From the NCBI RefSeq assembly GCF_900107685.1, contig NZ_FNRQ01000006.1, positions 372,001-436,000 on the forward strand: DNA of 64,000 nt, given 5' to 3'. The first letter of the stretch is position 1. Every line of letters starts with the position of its first letter. Below the pieces are notes generated by a model. That model saw only the letters and a program-made list of their open reading frames with translations, made no database searches and was not told the origin of the DNA. Origin of the DNA: Paraburkholderia sartisoli (GTDB lineage: Bacteria; Pseudomonadota; Gammaproteobacteria; Burkholderiales; Burkholderiaceae). This document shows, one piece after another, positions 33,924 through 41,451 of the stretch. Position numbers and translations under genes: made by a program.

Positions 33924-35333
33924 ATGTTGAAAGAATCAACCAGCCGGTGGCGCGCATGGGTTGTGGTGGCGCTGGTGTTCCTGTTCATGCTGATCAATTT
34001 CGCCGACAAGGCCGTGATCGGCCTCGCGGCCGTGCCGATGATGCGCGACCTGGGGCTGACGCCCGAGCAGTTGGGCCTCGTCGGCAGCAGCTTTTTTGTG
34101 CTGTTCTCGATCTCGGGAATCGTCTTCGGCTTTATCGCCAACCGGGTCAAGACGAAGTGGCTGCTGGCGATACTGTCGATCGTGTGGGCGGCCGTGCAGT
34201 TTCCGCTGGTCGGCGCGGTGTCGTTTCCGTTGCTGATCGCGTGCCGCGTGCTGCTCGGCGCGGGCGAAGGGCCGGCCTACGCGCTCGCCATCCACGCCAC
34301 CTACAAGTGGTTCGACAACAGCCGGCGCAACATCCCGACCGCGATCGTCCAGCAGGGCGCGAACATGGGCATGCTCGTGGCGGGACCGTGCCTCACGTGG
34401 CTGATGATCCACTACGACTGGCACGCGGCGTTTCTTGCGCTCGGCGTCGTCGGCGCGATCTGGACCACGCTCTGGCTGCTGTTCGGCGCGGAAGGCACCG
34501 TCGACGAATCTTCGCAGCAGGACGTGGCCGACGCGTCGCCGCGTTCCGCTTCTACTTCCGCTCCCGCTCCCGCTCCCGCTCGCGTGAATGCGCGTCTACC
34601 CGTTCGCGTGCCGTACCGCGCGCTGATGTGCGATCCGACGCTCGTCGGCATTTTCCTGCTTTCGTTCGCGGGCTTTCTCGTGCTTTCGCTGTGCTTCACC
34701 TGGTTTCCCGCCTATCTGCGACTCGGCCTCGGCTATTCCGCGACCGACGCGGGCTGGCTCTTCTCGGTCATCGTCGGCGCGGCGATTCCTGCTTCGCTGG
34801 TGATGTCGTGGTTCTCGCAGTATCTGTTTGGCAAAGGCGTGTCGTCGCGCGCGTCGCGTGGCTTTGTCACGAGCGGCGCGATTGCGTTGACCGCGCTCGC
34901 GTTTCTGTGCACGACCACCGATATCAGCGCTCCTTTGAAAATCGTCTGCCTGACATTGGGCGCGGGTTTTGGCCAGCTGATCTTTCTCTTCGGCCCGTTG
35001 ATGATCGGTGAAGTCACGCCGCCTGCGCAGCGGGGTGCGTGGCTCGCGATCAACAATTCGGTCGCGACGCTCGCCGGATTTGTCGCGCCCGCGCTGATGG
35101 GGCGCTTCGTCGGCGCCGCGCACAGCCGCGCGGCCGGCTTCGAACACGGGTTTCTGTTGCTGGGCTCGGTGCTCGTCGTGGCAAGTGTCGCCGCGTTCTG
35201 GCTGATCCATCCCGAACGCTCGATGCGCCGGTTGAGCGGCGCCGCTGCGTTCGCTGCGTTGGGCGACAGCCGCGAACGCAGCGACATCCATCAGCCCGCG
35301 TGCTTGCCGGACGAAGCAACCGGCGCGGGCTGA
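33924..35333 (+). CDS. MFS transporter (copy B of a paralogous pair)
   Basis: A 469-residue, twelve-helix carrier almost superimposable on the one at 29470: FMLINFADKAVIGLAAVPMM, GLVGSSFFVLFSISGI and KWFDNSRRNIPTAIVQQGANMGMLVAGP recur with few changes. The central loop is longer and rich in Ala, Pro and Ser. The start is ATG 33924, behind AAGGAGGA. Probably co-transcribed with the DUF1254 gene before it. The substrate is unknown, likely an organic acid. Confidence 0.9.
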   Translation: MLKESTSRWRAWVVVALVFLFMLINFADKAVIGLAAVPMMRDLGLTPEQLGLVGSSFFVLFSISGIVFGFIANRVKTKWLLAILSIVWAAVQFPLVGAVSFPLLIACRVLLGAGEGPAYALAIHATYKWFDNSRRNIPTAIVQQGANMGMLVAGPCLTWLMIHYDWHAAFLALGVVGAIWTTLWLLFGAEGTVDESSQQDVADASPRSASTSAPAPAPARVNARLPVRVPYRALMCDPTLVGIFLLSFAGFLVLSLCFTWFPAYLRLGLGYSATDAGWLFSVIVGAAIPASLVMSWFSQYLFGKGVSSRASRGFVTSGAIALTALAFLCTTTDISAPLKIVCLTLGAGFGQLIFLFGPLMIGEVTPPAQRGAWLAINNSVATLAGFVAPALMGRFVGAAHSRAAGFEHGFLLLGSVLVVASVAAFWLIHPERSMRRLSGAAAFAALGDSRERSDIHQPACLPDEATGAG

Positions 35334-35452
35334 TCGTGACCGGCCCGGACGATGTCGTCGGGTTCCTGCATGTGACGAATCATGGTGATCTTCGCCGCCA
35401 CGCTGGCGAGGATCGCCAGCGCGCCTATCGTGTCGAGCAGAGCTGAAAGCAT
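35291..35452 (-). CDS. small protein of 53 residues, one hydrophobic helix
   Basis: A short open frame not overlapped in frame by any larger gene. The ATG at 35452 is preceded by AGGAGA 8 bases away. The chain starts with a hydrophobic stretch (LSALLDTIGALAILASVAAK) that could span or sit on the membrane, then a charged tail ending GKHAG. Its 3' end overlaps the end of the MFS gene by 43 bases on the opposite strand. It lies 87 bases after the TSUP gene and could share its transcript. Function unknown. Confidence 0.5.
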   Translation of the reverse strand: MLSALLDTIGALAILASVAAKITMIRHMQEPDDIVRAGHDQPAPVASSGKHAG

Positions 35453-35539
35453 CACATCTCTCCTGGTTCACATCCTCTATGACAGGAAGCGATGGGTGAT
35501 TCGCCTTCCTGACAGCGATAAAACGGTACGCCGCGCCGA

Positions 35540-36301
35540 TTATTTCAACGCGGGTCCATAGGCGCGCACGAAAAACGCCAGCGTGATGCAGACGGTCAGC
35601 AGCAGGGTGGCGGACCGGATCAGGGCGGCCGGCGCGCGGCGGCCGATCTGCGCGCCGCCATAACCGCCCGCGATCGCGGCAACGAGCATCAGCAGCGTCT
35701 GTGGCCAGTGTACGGCGTGCGCGACAACAAAGGTGAGCACGGCCATCGCGTTCGCGGCACTGACGAGCAGCGTGCGCGGCGCGTTCAGGCGCTTGAGGTC
35801 GCCGCTGTCGACGAGTCCCCAGACGGCCAGCATCATGATGCCGACCGCCCCGCCGAAATAGCCGCCGTAGACGCCCAGCGCGAACTGCACCGCCATCACC
35901 GCCGAAGGCCGGATGTGGCAATGCCGGCGAAGCCGTTCACCAAGCCTGCGTCCGAACGCGAGCGCGACGCTTGCGACCAGAAGCAGCCAGGGCAGCACGA
36001 AGTTGAACGCTTTCGGCGACGTCCACAACAGCAGCAGCGCGCCGATGACGCCGCCCACCAGCGTGATCGCCAGCAGCGGACGCAGCGACACCGCGCCGAT
36101 CGGGCCGAGCCCGTCGCGATACGCCCAGGCGCTCGCGACCCCGCCGGGGAACAGCGCGACCGTGCTCGATGCGTTCGCCTGAACCGGTGGCACGCCGGCC
36201 AGGATCAGCGCGGGCAGGCTGACGAACGAGCCGCCTCCAGCGAGCGCGTTCATCGCGCCCGCTAGTAATCCCGCGCCTGAGAGTAACAAGAACTGGTTCA
36301 T
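35540..36301 (-). CDS. TSUP (TauE/SafE) family permease
   Basis: A 253-residue membrane protein with about eight helices in two related halves. NALAGGGSFVSLPALILAGVPP near the N-terminus and GGYFGGAVGIMML in the second half are the paired glycine-rich motifs of sulfite/organosulfur exporters. I chose ATG 36301, where the first helix begins. A LysR-type regulator is divergent, with an inverted repeat at 36338-36358 between them. The substrate is not defined. Confidence 0.9.
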   Translation of the reverse strand: MNQFLLLSGAGLLAGAMNALAGGGSFVSLPALILAGVPPVQANASSTVALFPGGVASAWAYRDGLGPIGAVSLRPLLAITLVGGVIGALLLLWTSPKAFNFVLPWLLLVASVALAFGRRLGERLRRHCHIRPSAVMAVQFALGVYGGYFGGAVGIMMLAVWGLVDSGDLKRLNAPRTLLVSAANAMAVLTFVVAHAVHWPQTLLMLVAAIAGGYGGAQIGRRAPAALIRSATLLLTVCITLAFFVRAYGPALK

Positions 36302-36337
36302 TCGACAGATCGTAGCGACCGCTTCACCTGTCCGCAA

Positions 36338-36358
36338 TCTGGCTTTTCCAATGCTAGA
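36338..36358. promoter_or_regulatory. possible LysR-type binding site
   Basis: TCTGGC and GCTAGA form an inverted repeat (5 of 6) with a 9-base spacer; the T-N11-A core of LysR boxes fits. It lies between the divergent permease and LysR genes. Confidence 0.35.
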
Positions 36359-36385
36359 CTTCGTCAAAACCGAAGGGAGGCATGT

Positions 36386-37291
36386 GTGCGATTCGATCTG
36401 ACCGATCTGCGTCTTTTTCTCAGCGTGATCGAGCACGGCAGCCTGACACAGGGCGCGCGGGCGATGAATCTCGCGCTGGCGTCCGCGAGCGGGCGCGTCT
36501 CGGGAATGGAATCCGCGCTCGGCGCGCCACTTCTGGAGCGCACACGCCGGGGCGTGCGGACAACGGCGGCCGGCGACGCGCTGGTGCGACATGCACGTCT
36601 GATCCTCGAGCAGGTTCAGCAGATGCGCGGCGAACTGCACACGTATGCGACCGGCCTGAAAGGGCGCATCCGGCTGTTGTCGAACACCGCCGCGCTCGCT
36701 GCGTTCCTGCCGCAGCAGCTGTGCGACTTTCTCGCGCGTTATCCCGATCTTTCTGTCGACCTCGAAGAGCGCCCGAGCAGCGAGATCGCGCTCGCGATCG
36801 CGGAAGGGCGCGCCGAAGTGGGGATCGTCGCGGATATCGCCGACCTGACGACACTGCAAACCCATCTGCTCGCGCGCGATCAACTGGTGGTCGTCGCGAA
36901 CACGCGGCATCGCGTCGCCGGGCAGGCGAGCGTGGCGTTCGCGGATATCGTCGGCGAGGCGTTCGTCGGTTTGTCGGATGCGGCACTGGAAACGCATCTG
37001 GGTCAGCGTGCGTCCCGTCTTGGACGGCAGATGAATTACCGTCTCAAGCTGAGAAGCGTGGAGAACGTGGGGATGCTCGTCGAAGCGGGTATCGGGATCG
37101 CGATTCTTTCGGAGGCGTCGGCGGCGGCGCTGCGCCGGCCGGGCCTCGAGATCCTGCCGCTTTCGGAGCCGTGGGGCTCGCGCCAGCTCAGCCTGTGCGC
37201 CCGCGATTTCGCGACGTTGACGCCGCACGCAAAACTGCTCGCGGAGCATCTCAAGGCGAGCAACGCGTTGCCGGATGTGACGTCTTCATAG
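36386..37291 (+). CDS. LysR-family transcriptional regulator
   Basis: A 301-residue protein. The winged helix-turn-helix (residues 1-60; FLSVIEHGSLTQGARAMNLALASASGR in two parts) is followed by the periplasmic-binding-like effector domain (from about 90). The start is GTG 36386, with GGGAGG 5 bases before. It is divergent from the TSUP gene and probably controls it and itself. Confidence 0.92.
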   Translation: MRFDLTDLRLFLSVIEHGSLTQGARAMNLALASASGRVSGMESALGAPLLERTRRGVRTTAAGDALVRHARLILEQVQQMRGELHTYATGLKGRIRLLSNTAALAAFLPQQLCDFLARYPDLSVDLEERPSSEIALAIAEGRAEVGIVADIADLTTLQTHLLARDQLVVVANTRHRVAGQASVAFADIVGEAFVGLSDAALETHLGQRASRLGRQMNYRLKLRSVENVGMLVEAGIGIAILSEASAAALRRPGLEILPLSEPWGSRQLSLCARDFATLTPHAKLLAEHLKASNALPDVTSS

Positions 37292-37352
37292 CCGGTGATT
37301 TCGCGGCCACGGCAGGCGTCGCGCTCCGGTGCTCGAATCACCGCGTTGCGCG

Positions 37353-38255
37353 CTACGCGTTGCGTTTGTTCAGGCGTTCGAGCATCGCGATCGCGGCGGC
37401 CGGATTGTGTGCCTTGAACCCGCTGATCACATAGAGATAGACGTCGCGAGGCGTGTTTTCTGCGTTTACATCGCCGGATATATCGAGCCCGTCCGGCGTG
37501 CCGCCTGATGCCCATGTGCGCGCACGTGTCACCCATTGATCCAGCGCGTTGCTGGAATAACCTTTCGACTGTGCTTCGGTCGTGCCCATGACCCGCGCGT
37601 AGACAAACGGCGCGGTCGGGTCGGCGATCTGCGGATACTTCGAATCGCCGGCCATCACAATCGCCACCTCGTACCGGCGCGCGAGCGCGACGAACGCCGC
37701 GTTGCAAAAGCTCTCGTGCCGCACTTCGACTGCATGGCGGATCGCGCGTCCGTCGACGCGCTTTGGCAGGAGCTTGAGAAAGCCTTCGAAATCGTCGGGA
37801 TCGAACTGTCTGGTCGTGGCGAATTGCCAGTTGACCGGGCCGAGCTTGTCCTTCAGTTCGAGCACGCCGCTCGTGAAGAACCGCTCGATGGAATCGCCCG
37901 CTTCCGACAGCACTCTGCGGTTCGTGGCGAATCGCGGCGCTTTCAGCGAAAAGACGAAGTCATCAGGCGTTTCGTCGTGCCACTTCGCGAACGTGGCCGG
38001 CTTTTGCGAGCCGTAAAACGTGCCGTTGACTTCGATGGTCGTCAACTGGCGGCTCGCGTATTCGAGCTCGCGTTTCTGCGTGAGCCCTTCGGGATAAAAC
38101 ACGCCGCGCCACGGCTCGAACGTCCAGCCGCCGATGCCGACGCGGATTCGCGCCGAGCTGTCCGCTGGCTTGGGCGTTGTCTTTGCCGCTGGCTTTGCGG
38201 CTGTCTTTGCCGCGGTCTTTGTCGCCGTTTTTACAGCCGTTTTTCGCGTCGCCAT
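37353..38255 (-). CDS. DUF72 protein with Lys/Ala-rich N-terminal tail
   Basis: A 300-residue protein. Residues 33 onward are a DUF72 TIM-barrel: IRVGIGGWTFEPWRGVFYP, then EYASRQLTTIEVNGTFYG, FSLKAPRFATNRR and AVEVRHESF. Before it lies a 30-residue tail of repeated K-T-A, K-A-A and K-P units, like the DNA-binding tails of bacterial histone H1-like proteins. The DUF72 function is not settled. The tail could bind nucleic acid or simply be a low-complexity extension. Confidence 0.85.
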   Translation of the reverse strand: MATRKTAVKTATKTAAKTAAKPAAKTTPKPADSSARIRVGIGGWTFEPWRGVFYPEGLTQKRELEYASRQLTTIEVNGTFYGSQKPATFAKWHDETPDDFVFSLKAPRFATNRRVLSEAGDSIERFFTSGVLELKDKLGPVNWQFATTRQFDPDDFEGFLKLLPKRVDGRAIRHAVEVRHESFCNAAFVALARRYEVAIVMAGDSKYPQIADPTAPFVYARVMGTTEAQSKGYSSNALDQWVTRARTWASGGTPDGLDISGDVNAENTPRDVYLYVISGFKAHNPAAAIAMLERLNKRNA

Positions 38256-38401
38256 TGAATCACTCCTTTCCGAGCGGCCGATGCGCTCAAGTGTAGTAAA
38301 TCAGCGAGGAATCACCGCCGCAAGCAGATGGAACCGATCGGACCGGTCGAGAAAGCCGACGAAGAGGCGATGCGCGTCCAGCAGGCGTTCTGGAGGGCGC
38401 G

Positions 38402-40450
38402 TTACGACGTCGTCGTTTCGTCGGCGGTGGCGGATGCGGACGTGGCGGGCGATCCACCGGTTCGTGCGACGCCTGCTTCACCGCCGCCTTCCTGCGACGG
38501 CGTTTTCTCGCGCGGAAAATGCACGCTCAGCACGGTCGAGCCCTGGGTCGACCGAACGTTCAGCGTTCCACCCAGCCGCCGCACGCGGGCCCGCATGCTG
38601 CGCATGCCCGTGCCCGGATGCTCCGCCAGGGCGTCGGGATCGAAGCCCACACCGTTGTCCTTCACCACCAGCCGCACGCCAGCATTGTCGCCATGCAGAT
38701 CGACGTCGACGCGGCTTGCCTGACTGTGCTTGAGCACATTCGTCAGCGCCTCCTGAAGCGTGCGCATCACGTCGAGACTATGCGAAGCCGGCAGATAACA
38801 CTGTTCGATCCCGCTGACGCTCCAGTGGCATTCGATCCGGTGGCATTCGAAGAGACGCGTCAGCCGGTGCCGCAGCGGCCCGATCTGCGCATCCAGCGAG
38901 TACTCTCCAGACTGATGGCTCGACGCCGTATCGATGATGATGCGCAGGTCGTCGCGCAACTCCTTGAGGATCGACAGGAACTGTTCGGGCGCGATGTCCT
39001 GCGGCGCGCGCTCGAGCGTGGCGATGCTGCTCACCAGCGTGCCGCCCAGACCGTCGTGAAGATCGTGCGCGAGATTGAGCCGCTCGCCGAGACGCGCATT
39101 CGCCACTTCGAGCGTGTGCTGGCGCTGTAACGTCGTTTCGAGTTCGGCGCACGCCGCCTTGATGCGGGCCGTGAGCCGGTCGTTGAACTGCTCGATGCCG
39201 CGCAGGTTCGCGACGAAGCGCCACGCCAGCACCAGCGCCATGCCGATCGACAGCAACTGCGACGTCAGCGCGGTGTAGTAGCGGTTGTCGCTCAGGATGC
39301 CGAGGAACGACAGCAGATCGTGCGTGCCGGCCGCGACAAAGATCGCGATGCAGAAAGACAGGATGCGATGGTCGGTGCGGCGGCTTCGCCACGTGAAGAC
39401 CAGATACGCGAAGCAGGTTGTGAAGTAGACACAGGCCTGCACGATGGTCAGCGCCGCGCGCATGGCGTTCATGTGGCTGTGCGGCGTCATTAGCATGGCA
39501 ACCGTGCCACACGCGACCAGGACCCACAGCGCGGCTTCGATGCGCGGCAGGCGCCGCTCGCAGAACCGCGTGACGAACATCGTGAACGACGCACTGTAGA
39601 CGATCAGCGCAATCGAATTCGCGGCTTCCCATCCGTCGGTCGTCGCGAACGGCCAGGGGGTCGTCGCCACCTGATTGAGCGCGACCCATCCCCACGCGAG
39701 CGACATCAGCGTGAACCAGCCGTAGGGCGCTTCCTGTCTGCGCATCAGCCACAGCGACAGAAAGAAGCAGCCGAGCGTCGCGGTGATCGCAAGGCTGAAG
39801 AGCTGAAGATCGTGACGCAGCCAGTAGTCGCCTTCGAAGCGCGCGGCGATCATCGCGGGGTCGCCGATTGAAACAGGTCCGAGGCCCGGTTGATACGCGG
39901 CCTGACCCGCGACGCGCACCAGCAGCGTATTCGTGCCCTCGTGCAGCAGCGGCGGCGCGAGCAGCTGGTGGCGCGGGGTGTTCCAGGCGCGCGTCAGCGG
40001 TTCGGCGAGATGCGGGTCGCGCATCAGCAGCGTGCCGTTCAGATAAACCGCGCCCGCCATGTTCAGATAGTCGAGCATCAGCGCGATGGGCCGCGTGGTG
40101 TCTGTCTGCTGCCATGTGAGTCGGTACCAGACGTCGCCGTCGAAGCCGGACCAGCGCTGCGACCAGTCGTCGGGTAACGAAACGGCAACCCATCCGGTGG
40201 CCGGCGGCGTATCGGCCGGCTGCGCGGCGCGTGCCGCCTCGACGTGCGTGAACGTTACAAAAGAGGGGGACGTCCGCGCGTTTGCCGCGTTTGCCTGAAG
40301 CAGGGCGAACGCCATGACGAACGTTACGGCGACCAGCCAGCGTGAGTCACGCCGCGCGATCAGGGCAGCAAGCCATGCGTGCGCGCTTCGAACACAGCCT
40401 GCGTGCGCGAATGCACCGCCAGTTTCTTGTAGATGTTCTTGATGTGGCAT
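38402..40450 (-). CDS. sensor histidine kinase with 7TM-DISM sensor (NarL-type partner)
   Basis: Up to 682 residues. After a signal-like segment comes a jelly-roll 7TMR-DISM extracellular domain (about 60-195, with DDWSQRWSGFDGDVWYRLTW), seven membrane helices (about 210-415), a HisKA_3 dimer domain with the phosphorylated His in LAHDLHDGLGGTLVSS, and a HATPase domain (LQEALTNVLKHSQAS, DNGVGFDPDAL, GMRSMRARVRRLGG). The start is uncertain: ATG 40450 overlaps the regulator gene by 91 bases, while ATG 40315 would cut into the signal peptide. Coupled to the response regulator upstream. The stimulus is unknown. Confidence 0.87.
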   Translation of the reverse strand: MPHQEHLQETGGAFAHAGCVRSAHAWLAALIARRDSRWLVAVTFVMAFALLQANAANARTSPSFVTFTHVEAARAAQPADTPPATGWVAVSLPDDWSQRWSGFDGDVWYRLTWQQTDTTRPIALMLDYLNMAGAVYLNGTLLMRDPHLAEPLTRAWNTPRHQLLAPPLLHEGTNTLLVRVAGQAAYQPGLGPVSIGDPAMIAARFEGDYWLRHDLQLFSLAITATLGCFFLSLWLMRRQEAPYGWFTLMSLAWGWVALNQVATTPWPFATTDGWEAANSIALIVYSASFTMFVTRFCERRLPRIEAALWVLVACGTVAMLMTPHSHMNAMRAALTIVQACVYFTTCFAYLVFTWRSRRTDHRILSFCIAIFVAAGTHDLLSFLGILSDNRYYTALTSQLLSIGMALVLAWRFVANLRGIEQFNDRLTARIKAACAELETTLQRQHTLEVANARLGERLNLAHDLHDGLGGTLVSSIATLERAPQDIAPEQFLSILKELRDDLRIIIDTASSHQSGEYSLDAQIGPLRHRLTRLFECHRIECHWSVSGIEQCYLPASHSLDVMRTLQEALTNVLKHSQASRVDVDLHGDNAGVRLVVKDNGVGFDPDALAEHPGTGMRSMRARVRRLGGTLNVRSTQGSTVLSVHFPREKTPSQEGGGEAGVARTGGSPATSASATADETTTS

Positions 40451-41067
40451 TCGACCGTCAACCTCGACAGGGACAGCAAACCGGCAATTTCCCGATTGGT
40501 CAGCCCCTTGCCCACCAGCGACAGGATTTCGATTTCCCGTGTGCTAAGCGGCGATGCGGTGACGGTGCGTGGCGCGGTGACGACCTCCGGTGTGGACGAA
40601 GGCGCTGCGGTGCCGACCAGGTCGAGAATGCGTCTGGCGACGAATGGATCGATCGGTGCGCCGCCGCGCAACGCGCTGCGAACTGAGAGCGATATTTCGA
40701 TGTCGTCGCGTTCCTTGAGCAGATAACCGGTGGCGCCCGCCTGCAGCGCGGTCACGATGATGTGCTCGGTGCTCCACGCGGAGATTACCAGAATCGGCAC
40801 GGCCGGATCGCGCTCGTGCAGCGAACGGATCAGGTCGATGCCGTTGCCGTCCGGCAGCCCGACGTCGATCAGCGCCATCGCGAACGGCTGGTCCGCGAGC
40901 AGCGCCTGCGCCGCGCCGATGCTGCCGGCAAACATGAGCGCTTCGTCCGTGTAGCCGAGGGTCGCGAGGATGCCGCGCATCCGCTCCTGCATCAACGGTT
41001 CGTCTTCGACGACCAGTAGCGGGCTCGGGAGGATCGATTCGCTGACATCGGGAAAAGCGTGGTTCAT
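40360..41067 (-). CDS. two-component response regulator, NarL/LuxR type
   Basis: A 235-residue protein. Receiver domain: LLVVEDEPLM near the N-terminus, phospho-acceptor Asp in MALIDVGLPDGNG, then ISAWS and the conserved Lys in YLLKERDD. The output domain is a LuxR helix-turn-helix (LSTREIEILSLVGKGLTNREIA, TVECHIKNIYKKLAVHSRTQA). I took ATG 41067; an ATG 18 codons upstream is possible and neither has a good ribosome site. First gene of the two-component operon with the kinase after it. Confidence 0.92.
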   Translation of the reverse strand: MNHAFPDVSESILPSPLLVVEDEPLMQERMRGILATLGYTDEALMFAGSIGAAQALLADQPFAMALIDVGLPDGNGIDLIRSLHERDPAVPILVISAWSTEHIIVTALQAGATGYLLKERDDIEISLSVRSALRGGAPIDPFVARRILDLVGTAAPSSTPEVVTAPRTVTASPLSTREIEILSLVGKGLTNREIAGLLSLSRLTVECHIKNIYKKLAVHSRTQAVFEARTHGLLP

Positions 41068-41451
41068 GGGCAGGAGTCGTGGTTTCGATTGTGTGGGGTG
41101 GGGGTTTGCGCGGCCGCGCATCCAGTTGCGGCCTCTGGCAGCAACATACCTGAAACAGGCTGGATCAGTCCGGGGTGGGTGGATGCGCCATGTCGAGACT
41201 ATCGGACGTTGGCGCCGCGTTGCGAATACCTGGTCCCTGGTATTGTTGCGAATACACCCATGCGGTCAATCCGGTGCGTTGTCGTTCGCGCAGAGCCCGC
41301 ATGCGACGGACGGGCACCGTCGGCCACGCGAATACCCCGTCAACGTGACAGCGCTGTCGGGTAAGCCCGGGCGGGTCCGCATTCGCATTCCGCGCTAGAC
41401 TGATCCTGGTCAGATTTTTTGTGATCGGGCAGTTGCCTGGGAGAGGCCGCC
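41068..41451. other. intergenic region holding direct repeat copy 1
   Basis: No gene is seen. It contains the left copy of the repeat described at 41149-41279 and then the promoter region of the transglycosylase gene, ending with a GGGAGAGG ribosome site. Confidence 0.6.
41149..41279 (+). repeat. direct repeat flanking the PBP gene, left copy
   Basis: About 130 bases beginning CCTGAAACAGGCTGG and containing AATACC-N8-GGTATT recur at 44619-44763 in the same orientation with high identity; the right copy has a 15-base insertion near its start. The shared tail GCCCGCRYGCGACGGAC follows in both (41295, 44796). Confidence 0.85.

Noticed and set aside
35540-37249. Single 569-residue frame on the minus strand
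   Set aside because: Only the last 253 codons (from ATG 36301) resemble a protein, a TSUP permease. The upstream part is Arg-rich antisense of the LysR gene.
41059-41364. Short frames across the direct repeat (also 44484-44795) sharing a peptide such as WISPG and APRCEYLVPGIV
   Set aside because: The shared peptide follows from the DNA repeat. Differences between copies change amino acids as often as not, there is no ribosome site, and the surrounding residues are unrelated.
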